The notes beneath the pieces are model-generated. The model worked only from the letters and a program-made list of their open reading frames with translations. It was not told where the DNA came from and ran no database searches. A stretch of 64,000 bases of DNA from CAWBOY01 sp963790585 (GTDB lineage: Bacteria > Planctomycetota > Planctomycetia > Gemmatales > Gemmataceae), in NCBI GenBank assembly GCA_963790585.1, contig CAWBOY010000007.1:744001-808000 (forward strand), given 5' to 3'. This document shows positions 9,063 to 18,117 of the stretch, one piece after another. Made by a program: the position numbers and the translations under genes. Numbering within the stretch: the stretch's first letter is position 1; every line of letters starts with the position of its first letter.

Positions 9063-9559
9063 TCGGGCTACAAATCGCGTTCAAAGAGTGGGCGGTCATC
9101 TGCCGCGCCCTCGCCGAGGGGCACCAATCGTTGATCCTACGCAAAGGCGGCATTGCCGAGGAACAAGGCGAGTTCCGCGCGGAACATCCGCGTTTTTGGC
9201 TCTATCCGACCTATGTGCATCAGCAGGAGACCGGAATCATTCCCGCCGCCCGAGATCTGTTGCGGCAAGTCGAAGCCGACCGGCCCGCGCCGGGTCACGT
9301 CCGCTTGACCCACATCGCGGCGGTGCGCGACATATCCTATTATGAGGATCTGGATAAGGTCTTATCGCTCGCCGGGCAGCATATCTGGTCTGAAGAAACG
9401 GTACGAGCGCGCTTTGCCTATCGTCGGCCAGGACTGTTTGCGCTGACGGTGGCAGTCGAGCCGGCCAGTGAACCCCGCGAAATCATCGAGACTCCGGAGT
9501 ACGCGGGCTGCAAGAGTTGGGTTGTGCTTCGGGAGAAAGACGATGGCCGTATCGCGTGA
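9059..9559 (+). CDS. DUF1802 family protein
   Basis: 166 aa, starting inside the gpsA stop codon (ATGA overlap). The N-terminus (LQIAFKEWAVICRALAEGHQ, SLILRKGGIAEEQGEF) and the motif RFWLYPTYVHQQETGI match the DUF1802 family as I know it from cyanobacteria and planctomycetes. The biochemical role is unknown. The fused-like gene order with gpsA suggests co-expression only. The C-terminus ends WVVLREKDDGRIA. Confidence 0.85.
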   Translation: MIGLQIAFKEWAVICRALAEGHQSLILRKGGIAEEQGEFRAEHPRFWLYPTYVHQQETGIIPAARDLLRQVEADRPAPGHVRLTHIAAVRDISYYEDLDKVLSLAGQHIWSEETVRARFAYRRPGLFALTVAVEPASEPREIIETPEYAGCKSWVVLREKDDGRIA

Positions 9560-9687
9560 AGAACAAGTGAAAGAGGGCTGAGTTCTCTGTGAGAAGAGGA
9601 CGCGGCCTCATAAAATATACCTTGCACTTAAGGGAGTGTGCCACCTGAAGCCGTTGACCGTGACATTGCACGTCCTATCGTTTGCGG

Positions 9688-9772
9688 GTCGTGGCCGGGG
9701 TCGGTACTCCGACCCCGGTTCTCGGAAGACGCTCGGGCTAAACGGGGTCGGAGTACCGACCCCGGCCACGAC
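9688..9772. repeat. Nested intergenic palindrome (GTCGTGGCCGGGGTCGGTAC)
   Basis: The arm at 9688-9717 is mirrored at 9743-9772. Each arm is itself a small hairpin (GGGGTCGG/CCGACCCC), so the element can form either one long stem or two short ones. It is the main content of the 276-bp gap 9560-9835. Confidence 0.75.
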
Positions 9773-9835
9773 TTTCATGTAGAAAGATGCAATATACAGT
9801 GTCACGGTGAACCGCTCTAATGGAATGAAATACCC

Positions 9836-11609
9836 ATGCAAGCACAGCCGCGCTCCGCGTTTTTGTTCCTCTTCCAGCTCGTGTGGATGATCCCGGCCCT
9901 CATCCGGATCTTTTTGTACGGTGGTCATTCGCCGGACGCGCTAAAGCCCGAAAAGAATGAGCCAGTCGTCAAGCTTGGAGTCATCCTCGTCTTCGACCAG
10001 CTCCGGGGTGACTACCCGGTTCGTTGGCAGGAGCTTTTCGGCGACGATGGCTTTCGCCGCTTGGGCAAGGACGGGGTCTGGTTTCAAAATTGCCACTATC
10101 CCTACGCCTGCACCGTCACAAGCGCGGGCCATGCGTCGATCGCCACGGGCACTTCGCCGGACGTTCATGGCATCATCGGCAATGAATGGTACGACCGTGC
10201 CGGCGGCGAGGAGATCTATTCTTCCTCCGACCCGCGCTACACTGCGCAGTGCCGCCGGCCCCTCCAAAGGCACCAAAAAAGGACGCGGCGGCCGTCGAGA
10301 CAGAGACAAAGCGACTCCGCAAAGGGGGCGGTACGCCCGAACTGCTGCTAGCGCCGACGATTGCGGATGCTCTCAAAGACGGCACCGCGGGCAAGGGCCG
10401 CGTCTTTGCACTGTCGCTCAAGGACCGTTCCGCCGTCTTGCCTGGAGGCCGAAGGCCTGATGGCTGCTATTGGTTCGACTCGGTCGATGGCAAGTTCGTT
10501 ACTTCCACCTACTACCGCGATCGCGTCCATCCGTGGATCGAGGCGATCAACACCGAGCGTTATGCCGACTCTTGGTTCGGCAAGAAATGGGATTACCTCA
10601 AGCCCGATCTGGATTATGTCAAATGGAGCGGCCCAGATAATGTCAAAGGCGAAGCCGGGGGATATGGCCAGGGTCGAACGTTCCCGCATCCCATGGATGG
10701 CGGCCTGACCGCGCCCGGGAAGAACTATTACGATTCCGTAACCACGTCGCCGATGGGCAATGACCTGCTTCTCGAAGTCGTCAAGCGCGCCATCGATGCC
10801 GAGAAACTCGGAGCCGGCGCAACATCCGACCTGTTGCTGGTTAGTTTCTCTTCCAACGATCTCGTCGGCCACTCTTGGGGACCTGACTCTCAGGAAGTGT
10901 TGGACATGACGTTGCGCACTGATCGGATCGTCGCATCGTTGCTCAAGTATCTCGATCAGAAAGTCGGCCCAGGGAAATATACGCTGACGTTGTCGGCCGA
11001 TCATGGCATCTGCCCGCTGCCGGAGGTCGCCTCCGCTCAGGGCAAAACGGCCGGCCGTGCGATATTGAAAGAGTTCTTGGCTGGAGCAGAAGAGTTTTTG
11101 AGCAAGACCTTCGAGGGCGCCAAACCGAAGGCGAAAGGCAACTGGATCGAGGATTATATAGAAGAGTCTTTCTACCTGAATAAGGCCGCAATCAAAGCTG
11201 CCGGCGTCGAGCAGGCCAAAGTCGAGGAAGCGTTGGCGACATGGGTAAAAACGTGTTCGTTCGTCCAGACGGCCTACACACGTACTCGCCTGCTTCAGGG
11301 GCCGATCGAGAATGATCCGATCGGCCAACGTGTGCGCCGATCCTTTTACTCCGAGCGCAGCGGCGACGTCATGGTCGTCTTAAAACCGTACTATCTGATG
11401 TCTTCTCGCTCCACCGGCACGACTCATGGCTCGCCGCATCCGTATGACACGCATGTGCCGCTCATGGTTTTCGGCCCGCATCTCAAACCCGGCATTCGCG
11501 CCGACGCCGTGACGCCGCAAGCATGTGCGCCGATCCTAGCCCATGCGCTGGGGATCAAAGCACCGCTAAATGTGACACGCTGGTGCCGGAGAGTTTATTT
11601 GCGGAGTGA
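9836..11609 (+). pseudogene. Alkaline phosphatase (PafA/type I phosphodiesterase-like) gene with two frameshifts
   Basis: An N-terminal hydrophobic anchor (AFLFLFQLVWMIPALIRIFL) leads into the alkaline phosphatase superfamily fold: LGVILVFDQLRGDYP (metal Asp) and YACTVTSAGHASIATG with the nucleophile Thr/Ser region. After YSSSDPRYTAQ the frame moves by -1 near 10240-10262. It then continues with LLLVSFSSNDLVGHSWGPDS, LTLSADHGICPLPEV and STGTTHGSPHPYDTHVPL (metal sites). A second -1 shift near 11570 restores the ending KCDTLVPESLFAE with a stop at 11607. Each shift is repaired by adding one base. The protein would be a periplasmic or membrane-anchored phosphatase of ~590 aa if the indels are sequencing errors. 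Confidence 0.85.
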
Positions 11610-11692
11610 GCCGTTTAGCCGATTAAACCTCCGAATTCATAATAATAACTAGAGAACGCATAGCAATTTCCTCACTCGTGGGAGCCATAGTT

Positions 11693-12762
11693 ATGAGCCA
11701 ATCATCGCCGTTACAGTCACTGGTCGCCACGGGAACAAAACTCTGGCTCGATTCGGTCGACCCAGAGAAGGTCGCCTCGAATCGGGCGTCGGCGCGACCG
11801 GTGCCACTTCGAATCCGATCATTATTTCTGACCTAATCAAAACGGGTCGCTTCGATTCTGAAATCGTCGAAGCCATCGGCGACGGGTTGAACGACGAAGA
11901 AATCGCCTGGCGGGTGACCGATCATCTCGTGAGCCATGCTCAAGAAGTCTTTTTGCCCGTTTGGGAAAAGACCAATGGCGACGATGGTTATGTCAGCTTT
12001 GAACTCGACCCGCTGCTCGAAGACCCGAGCTGCAAGCTATCGATCAAGGAAAAGTCGGCCCGCTATATCGAGCTGGGTAAGAAATTTGGCACAGGCCATA
12101 CCAATCGCATGATCAAGGTGCCCGCGACGCCCGGCGGTCTCGGCGCACTCGAGGAACTCTGCGCAGCTGGGATCACGCTCAACGTAACGCTGATTTTCTC
12201 AGAACAGCAATACATCACGGCTCGTGACAATGTGTGGCGCGGGGCCCAGCGCCGCGCCTCGCTCAAGAATTTCAAATCGGTCTACAGCATCTTCGTCAGC
12301 CGTCTTGATGTGTACACGGAGAAGGCCGTGCCGTCGCTGTCGCCGGCCGCTCAGGGACAAGTCGGCATCGTCAACGCCAAGCGTATTTGGAAGCTGAACA
12401 ATCAATTCTGGGCCGATAAAAAGCTGCCTCTCAAGCAAGAGATGATCTTCGCCAGCACCGGCACCAAGAAGAAAGAAGACGCCCCCTGGAAATATGTCGC
12501 CGCCTTCGCGGGCTCAGACATCGAGACGAACCCGCCCGCGACCAACGACGCCGTTCAGGCGAGCAACCAGACGTTCACACGGCAGGTCGATCAGCTCCCG
12601 CCGCCGCAAGTCCTGGCCGAGATCGACGCCAAGGTGGATATGAAAAAGCTCGAAGAGACTCTCATGAGCGAAGGCCTCGAAAAGTTCGCCGACCCGTTCA
12701 AGAACTTGCTGAAGCTGATTGCGTCGAAGCGCGCCGCCCTGAAGCCCGCGGCAAGCCATTAG
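11693..12762 (+). CDS. tal: Transaldolase family protein, one frameshift near 11785
   Basis: The start is ATG 11693 (MSQSSPLQSLVATGTKLWLD), behind GGGAGCC. The frame runs to DSVDPEKVASN, then must shift by -1 within a run of G to give GATGATSNPIIISDLIKTG, the canonical transaldolase motif. The rest is intact: the Schiff-base lysine in NRMIKVPATPGG, then ITLNVTLIFSEQQY, SIFVSRLDVY and FASTGTKK. The repaired length is ~356 aa, typical of the long bacterial form that moves a dihydroxyacetone unit in the pentose phosphate pathway. The minimal repair is one missing G in a homopolymer. Confidence 0.9.
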
Positions 12763-12790
12763 TCGAATGGATTGCGTCGCGTATCGCGCT

Positions 12791-12967
12791 GATTACCGAG
12801 CCTGAAGCGTAAGGGAAGGGTAATTGTATCGTAGACGCGGCATCTTGCCGCGTCGGACTAGATGGCATCGAAAGTACAACACGCCAACGAGGCAAACGGT
12901 CAACACGCGGCAGGATGCTGCGTCTACGATACAAATACCCTTCGCTCACGATTCAGGCTCGGTAATA
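12791..12967. repeat. 177-bp palindromic element whose right arm encodes the end of fhcC
   Basis: ATTACCGAGCCTGAAGCGTA at the left edge and TTGTATCGTAGACGCGGCAT further in are mirrored by the right arm (12905-12967). The right arm contains the last five codons and stop of fhcC (12946). A related end (CTTCGCTCACGCCTCAGGC) recurs at about 22115-22134, so it is a dispersed family. Confidence 0.75.
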
Positions 12968-13767
12968 CAAAGCACCTCACCTTTTCCTAGCGCCACCAAA
13001 TCGCCGCTATAGCGCCGCCACATCCGCTCATCAAGGTGCTCCGGCACTTCAAATCCCCATCGTCGCAACTGCCGAAAATAGAGCTGCAAAAATACCGGAT
13101 GATAATCGCAATCATGCCGAAAAGTCGGCAGGAGCGTTGGTGCGGCGCCGCAACAGACGATCGAGCCGCGCTTCATCCCTGCGCCCGGCCGTTGCCCGGG
13201 CTTGCCGAAGATGAAGACGCTGCCCGCGATTATCGAGGCGCCAGGGAAAGCGCCGGTGTCGCCGCCCACGGCGATTAAGCCGCGGCGCATCGAACAGCCG
13301 ACCTCATCTCCGGCGTTGCCATCGATCAAAATCTCGCCGCCGCGCATGCCAATTGGACTGCCGCGATAGGCCCCGCCCGCCAGATGTCCGGCGTTGCCGT
13401 ACACGCGAATACGCCCGCCGCGCATCTCGGCTCCGAGCCAATCGTCCGCATGGCCAAAGACCTCAATGCTGCCGCCCGTCATCTCGGCACCAAGATGCAT
13501 ACCGACGTCACCGTGAATGGTAATTTGGCCGCGCGTCATCTTCGTTCCGAGCCATTTGACGCGGCGGCAGTCGCCTTCGAGCAGCAGTTGCTCATCGTCG
13601 CCGTTGCCTTCGATGGAGAAAAAGTCGCCGAGTGGAGCGGAGCGGTTGCCGTGTTGGAGGGGTAGCTGCGCGATCTCGGCTAGCGACTTGCCCGCGAGAT
13701 TCTCGGGAGTCAGGCAGTCGGCTTCGAGGGGGATGGTGGTCGTGCCGTGAAAGTGGAGAGTTAGCAT
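12946..13767 (-). CDS. fhcC: Formylmethanofuran dehydrogenase/formyltransferase-hydrolase subunit C
   Basis: I place the start at ATG 13767 (MLTLHFHGTTTIPLEAD), giving 273 aa; an upstream in-frame ATG lies in a hairpin. The protein is the FwdC/GltS-alpha type right-handed beta-helix with repeated G-X-X-X-G-G turns (HLGAEMTGGSIEVFGHAD, WLGAEMRGGRIRVYGNAG, VGCSMRRGLIAVGGD). In bacteria with H4MPT-linked C1 transfer, the Fhc complex hydrolyses formyl-H4MPT to formate. The partner subunits fhcA, B and D are not in the window. The C-terminal residues TEPES are encoded inside an intergenic-type palindrome. Confidence 0.92.
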   Translation of the reverse strand: MLTLHFHGTTTIPLEADCLTPENLAGKSLAEIAQLPLQHGNRSAPLGDFFSIEGNGDDEQLLLEGDCRRVKWLGTKMTRGQITIHGDVGMHLGAEMTGGSIEVFGHADDWLGAEMRGGRIRVYGNAGHLAGGAYRGSPIGMRGGEILIDGNAGDEVGCSMRRGLIAVGGDTGAFPGASIIAGSVFIFGKPGQRPGAGMKRGSIVCCGAAPTLLPTFRHDCDYHPVFLQLYFRQLRRWGFEVPEHLDERMWRRYSGDLVALGKGEVLCITEPES

Positions 13768-13829
13768 GGATGACAAGGTCTCGGAGGGGCGAACCCCCGG
13801 CAAGCCGGGGGCTATATAAAAGCAACCAC

Positions 13830-14669
13830 CTACAGCCACAACCGTAGCCGCTCTCTCAGCCGCGGCGGCAGTTTGGCATCGACGACTTTACGGACCTCGT
13901 TTACGGTATACCGCGTACTCAGATGGCCCGCAATGATTAGCTCGTTCTCGAAACGGTCGGCCCGTTCGATGAAATCATCAATGTGCATATGGCCATATTT
14001 GTGGATCTTGTCGCGGCGATGGTTGGGCCGAATAAAGCTCATTTCGATGATGAGGACCTTGGCCTTATACACCGGATCGTAGGCGTCGAGGCCGATCGGG
14101 TTGGTATCGCCGGTGTAGCATAAAATCGGCGTCCGCACTTCGCGCGTCACCTCCGTGCCGCCGAGGCGCAGGTCACGAATCTTGTCGCCGGGCAGGCCGT
14201 GAAATTCCTCCTTGAGCTTGAAGCGGCGATCCCAGACGACGTAGCCAAGCGAGGGGATGGTGTGCGTCGTGGCGAAAGCCGTCACGACGTGTTCACGTCC
14301 CAACTCGATCTCCTGCCCCGGCTCGACGCCGATGAGTTCACAGATCTGCCGGCCTCGATCCAGGCGTTGCATGATGATCAGCAGCTTGCGTACATCCTCC
14401 ACGGCATAGGCGGGCAGATAGATCTTCGGCGGCTCCATGCGCATCATGCGGCGGCGGGCCACATAAATCGGCAGAGCCGCGATGTGGTCGAGATGCGTGT
14501 GCGTGAAGAACCACGTCGGCGTTCCCATGAACTCCCACGGCTGAGCGCCGAGGTCGAACCCGAGCTTGAGTTCGGCTATCCGCCAATACGATTGAACGGC
14601 CGCGCGCGAGTAGCCTTCGATGGTCAAACCAGCGTGTTGACACGACAGAAACGGAGCATTATCGACCAT
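13830..14669 (-). CDS. MBL-fold metallohydrolase (RNase Z-like)
   Basis: 279 aa, with the zinc motif HTHLDH at residues 57-62 and further metal-binding candidates at HTIPS, CYTGDT and IAGHLSTRYT near the C-terminus. The general layout (FIRPNHRRDKIHKYGHMHID, then IIAGHLSTRYT) resembles the RNase Z/ElaC-type beta-lactamase fold. The substrate cannot be told from the sequence. It lies upstream of fhcC on the same strand with a 62-bp gap holding a GC-rich hairpin (CCCCCGGC/GCCGGGGG). The recurrent pairing with C1 genes in planctomycetes suggests a role in that pathway, which is inference. Confidence 0.82.
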   Translation of the reverse strand: MVDNAPFLSCQHAGLTIEGYSRAAVQSYWRIAELKLGFDLGAQPWEFMGTPTWFFTHTHLDHIAALPIYVARRRMMRMEPPKIYLPAYAVEDVRKLLIIMQRLDRGRQICELIGVEPGQEIELGREHVVTAFATTHTIPSLGYVVWDRRFKLKEEFHGLPGDKIRDLRLGGTEVTREVRTPILCYTGDTNPIGLDAYDPVYKAKVLIIEMSFIRPNHRRDKIHKYGHMHIDDFIERADRFENELIIAGHLSTRYTVNEVRKVVDAKLPPRLRERLRLWL

Positions 14670-14918
14670 GAACGCAGCCTCGGACTCGGAATGACCTCAA
14701 ACTCGGCCCTTGCTTCGGCGAGGGGCCACTATAAAGATAACAAGACCGGCGACCAAGGCGATGGGAACCGCAGCGTCGCTCGTCTTCTTCCTAGGAAAGA
14801 GGCTGACGAGCGTATTGGGTTCGACAGACTGTGCATAAGAGCCTATCCGAAAAAGGGGACGGGCACCATTGCCGGGACGGCCCGCAGGGTGCTGCGCACA
14901 ATGGTGCCCGTCCCCTTT

Positions 14919-16909
14919 GTGCGCCGTGCCAAGGCGTGACTTTTCAGTGGGTGCGAATCCCACCCGGCAACTGGTCGTTCCAGCCGGTAGCAATCGGAGC
15001 GGCAGTGGAGGTAACGAAACTGTCGAAGCCTTCGATGGAAAGGGTCGTTTGAGCGACTCCGCGAGCAGGCAGGCCGTAACGTGAGTGAACGCTGAGCAGG
15101 CCTCGAAACGGGTAATGTGGTAGCCGACCCAGCAAAGGGATGGGGAAGGCCGCAGACGCGAGGATACAGGGGGAACGACTTTAGCCCCACCCGCGTTGCC
15201 ACCGGGGTAATGGCGACGGCATGTCGGCATAGGAAAGTTAACGCAACACGGGAAACCCCCTGCGGTGGCAGCAGTGCCAACCGGACGCCCGCGAGGGACA
15301 GGCCGGGCCGCTTGGGGTGGCGGAGAGGCTCGTAGTACCGCTGAAGCCGGGTAACGCCGGTGGAGGGAAGGGGCCTTGGTTCAAGGACAGCGTCCGAAGG
15401 AAAGAGAGCCAGGAGATTGGTGATGAGCCTAACACCTCCCGATACGGTTCGGAAACTCCAGGAGACGTTGCATGCCAAAGCGAAGAGAGCACCCACCTAT
15501 CGGTTCTATGCGTTGTACGACAAGGTGTACCGGGCCGATGTGCTGGGCCATGCGTACCTGTGCTGTGCCGCTAACGACGGCGCGGCGGGGGTGGATGGCC
15601 AGACGTTCACGGACATCGAGGAGTACGGGCTGGACCGTTGGCTGGGTGAACTGACGGAAGAACTCCGAAACAAAGCGTATCGCCCGCAAGCAGTCCGACG
15701 GGTGTACATACCGAAGTCGGATGGCAAACAGCGACCGTTGGGCATTCCAACGATCCGCGACCGCGTCGTGCAGATGGCTGTGTTGCTCGTCTTGGAGCCG
15801 ATCTTCGAGGCGGACTTGCAGCCGGAACAATTTGCTTATCGGCAAGGCCGAAGCGCTCTGGACGCGATCGAGCAGGTCCAATTGTTGCTAGACAACGGGC
15901 ATACGGAGATTGTCGATGCGGACTTGAGTGGGTACTTCGATAGCATCCCCCACGCCGAGTTAATGGCATCGGTGAGCCGACGGCTTAGTGACGGGCTACT
16001 ACTGGCCCTGATCAAAAGCTGGTTGGAGGCACCGGTGGAAGACCTTGGAGATCGTGGGGACAAGCGTCGAACGACTCGCAACAAGGACGAGGGTCGCGGC
16101 ACCCCGCAAGGGGGCGTGCTCTCGCCGCTGCTGGCGAATCTCTACATGCGTCGCTTCGTGCTGGGCTGGAAGACAAACGGGCATGCCAATCGTCTTGAGG
16201 CGCGTATCGTCAATTATGCGGACGACTTTGTGATCTGCTGCCGTGGTACGGCTCTTGAAGCCGAGGCGGTGATGCGGCGCATGATGTCGAAGCTGCGGTT
16301 GACGGTGAACGAGACGAAGACCCGGGTTTGCCGCTTGCCGGACGAGACGTTTTCGTTTTTGGGTTACACGTTCGGTCGGAACTGGTCGCCGAAGACGGGG
16401 CGTAGCTACATCGGTCCCCGTCCGGCCGTCAAGAAGATCCACGGGATCTGTGAGGTGATCCGCGATCAGACCAGCCGAACGTGGCAGTGGTTGTCTTGCC
16501 GGCGTTAATAACTCGCGTCAACAGCCGACTGGTGGGCTGGGCGAACTATTTTTGTCTCGGTAACACGGCCCCGGCCATGAAGCAGGTGATGGCGCACACC
16601 TGTCAACGGCTCCGTCAGTGGCTGGGTCGGAAGCACCGCGTGCAGGGTACGGCCCGACAGTGTTATTCGGATCGTTACCTGCGTGAGGACCTGGGATTAG
16701 TGTGGCTTCCAGGGCGACCGCGACCTCGCGTCTTGTGAGCGAACGCATGAGTTACCTTGTCCGAGAGCCGGATGCCTTAATAGGGCCCGTCCGGTTCGAC
16801 GAGCGGGAAGTGGAAACGGGGCATGGCCGGGAGATTGAGGCACCGGCCAACGAAAGGGCCGGATACCGCTGGACTCGACCTAAACCACCGCGCCACTTCT
16901 CGACTCTAC
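14919..16909 (+). mobile_element. Group II (IIC-type) intron, 1991 nt, exact ends
   Basis: The 5' end GTGCGCC and the 3' end ...TCTAC fit the GTGYG and AY intron boundaries. The ends are fixed by the restored palindrome around them. Domain V is visible near 16768-16800 (AGCCGGATGCCTTAATAGGG then CCCGTCCGGTTC). Domain VI follows, before the 3' end. Insertion directly after a stem-loop with a T tail is the known habit of bacterial class C introns. The intron carries one maturase ORF in its domain IV. Confidence 0.9.
15423..16738 (+). CDS. ltrA: Group II intron reverse transcriptase/maturase, frameshifted near 16495
   Basis: The start is ATG 15423 with AGGAG ahead. RT domain motifs are VRRVYIPKSDGKQRPLGIPT, VDADLSGYFDSIPH, GTPQGGVLSPLLANLYM and the catalytic NYADDFVICC (YADD at 265-268). 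FSFLGYTFGR marks RT7. The maturase (X) domain continues after a -1 shift near 16495 as LITRVNSRLVGWANYFCLG and ends RPRPRVL at 16738. In the literal sequence the protein stops after WLSCRR, before the X domain, so splicing and mobility would be lost. One added base repairs it. The role of the intact enzyme is intron splicing and retrohoming. Confidence 0.92.
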
Positions 16910-16946
16910 TTCGGATAGGCTCTTGGTTGGCCTGCGAGGGGAAACG

Positions 16947-17382
16947 ATGTCAACGACGACGATGATGTGGCTTTGCGTGGCGGTACTGATGCTGTTGGCT
17001 GCGCGCTGGCTGGTGTTTCAGGCAGGCTGTGCGATCGCCAACGTCACGCCGAACCAGGTCAAGTCGCTTGTTTTGCCGGGAATCGGCTGGGCATGATGGT
17101 CGGATTGGGGACATTGGCGATCGTTGTAGTAACTCAACTGCCTAGCTTGAATACGACGAATGGACCGACACTTCAGGGAATCATGCTGGCTCTCGCCGCG
17201 ACTGTTGTCGTGAGTGCCATCCTTTTTTGGCCGATTTACAGTTTGGCCTTGCCCACCTCGGTCGCTCGGGGCCGCTGATCAGTGGCGTCGAGCAGGTTTT
17301 GCTGGCGCTGCTCGCTTCTCTGATTGCCGGTCTGGTGATGGTCATTTTGGCGGTGTATCAGGTCGCGTTTGTGCGGATTTAG
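16947..17382 (+). pseudogene. Small integral membrane protein (~145 aa after repair), two frameshifts
   Basis: The start is ATG 16947 behind GCGAGGGG. The first frame gives MSTTTMMWLCVAVLMLLAA and TPNQVKSLVLPG. A -1 shift near 17085 continues with MMVGLGTLAIVVVTQLPSLN and LALAATVVVSAILFWPIYSL. A second -1 shift near 17270 gives GVEQVLLALLASLIAGLVMV and the end AFVRI. The result is about four membrane spans with consistent composition, so it is one gene. I do not recognise the family. Both shifts lie next to G runs and each needs one added base. It precedes DUF447 on the same strand. Confidence 0.7.
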
Positions 17383-17468
17383 CGTTTGCTCTACCAGCCC
17401 CAAGCGCAAGCGCGGGGTTTGTTAACTCCGAACCCCGCGCTTGCGCTTGGGGTTGGTAGAGCAAACGC
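17382..17468. repeat. Intergenic palindrome GCGTTTGCTCTACCA/TGGTAGAGCAAACGC
   Basis: Arms of ~35 bp, including CCCCAAGCGCAAGCGCGGGG and its mirror, begin at the stop codon of the membrane protein and end 19 bp before the DUF447 start. It could terminate or stabilise the upstream transcript. Confidence 0.75.
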
Positions 17469-17487
17469 GCGGAGCTGGTGCCGTTCC

Positions 17488-18066
17488 ATGATCCTCGAAG
17501 GCATCGTTACCACAATCGCGGCCGACGGCGCGATCAATATCGCGCCGATGGGGCCGAAGGTGGACGATCTGTCGGCTGGTCCATGGCGTCAATTCGTGCT
17601 AAAGCCGTTTCGCACGTCGCATACCTATGCCAATCTGAAAGTAATTGGCGAAGGCGTTCTCCACGTCACCGACGATGTGTTGCTGCTGGCCCGCGCTGCG
17701 TTGGGTCGCATCGAGCCGCTGCCGACCTTGAAGAGCGCATCACGGGTCCGTGGATGGGTTCTGGCCGACGCCTGCCGCGCGTATGAGTTTCGCATCAAGC
17801 GGATTGACGACCGCGGCGACCGAGCGGAGTTGTGGGCGGAAGTCGTGCATGAGGAGCGCCTGCGTGATTTTTTTGGGTTCAATCGAGCGATGTATGCCGT
17901 GGTCGAGGCCGCCATCCTCGCGACGCGGACGGCCTTTCTACCGCTGGACCAGATTTTGGCCGACTACCAACGGCTAGCGGTTCTTGTTGACAAGACCGGC
18001 GGGCCGCGCGAACATGAGGCATTCGCGCTGCTGCGGCAGCATGTCGAGCTACATCGTTCCGTATAG
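17488..18066 (+). CDS. DUF447 family flavin-reductase-like protein (C1/H4MPT-associated)
   Basis: The start is ATG 17488 (MILEGIVTTIAADGAINIAP), because the longer frame reads through the palindrome. 192 aa. The opening strand-turn-strand and APMGPKVDD, FVLKPFRTSHTYANL and GVLHVTDDVLLLARAAL are typical of DUF447, a split-barrel family found in methanogens and H4MPT-using bacteria. A flavin-binding fold is likely; the reaction is not established. The next gene, beta-RFAP synthase, follows after 51 bp on the same strand, supporting a shared role in H4MPT synthesis or use. Confidence 0.85.
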   Translation: MILEGIVTTIAADGAINIAPMGPKVDDLSAGPWRQFVLKPFRTSHTYANLKVIGEGVLHVTDDVLLLARAALGRIEPLPTLKSASRVRGWVLADACRAYEFRIKRIDDRGDRAELWAEVVHEERLRDFFGFNRAMYAVVEAAILATRTAFLPLDQILADYQRLAVLVDKTGGPREHEAFALLRQHVELHRSV

Positions 18067-18117
18067 CCAGCCAGTCGATGGAACTGAGCTCAAACGTCCT
18101 TTTTCCAGGCTTTGCCG

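Larger units (their letters stand above)
14838..16924. repeat. Long palindrome (AAGAGCCTATCCGAA ... TTCGGATAGGCTCTT) split by a group II intron
   Basis: The left arm 14838-14872 pairs with 14899-14918 and then, after the intron, with 16910-16924. Joining 14918 to 16910 restores an uninterrupted inverted repeat with ~35-bp arms: AAGAGCCTATCCGAAAAAGG, then GGACGGGCACCATTG. Before the insertion it was a terminator-like hairpin ending in a run of five T. Confidence 0.88.

Noticed and set aside
14697..14860. Minus-strand membrane-protein fragment (PIALVAGLVIFIVAPRR)
   Set aside because: It has no start codon outside the palindrome and no family match; it may be a gene end but is not supportable.
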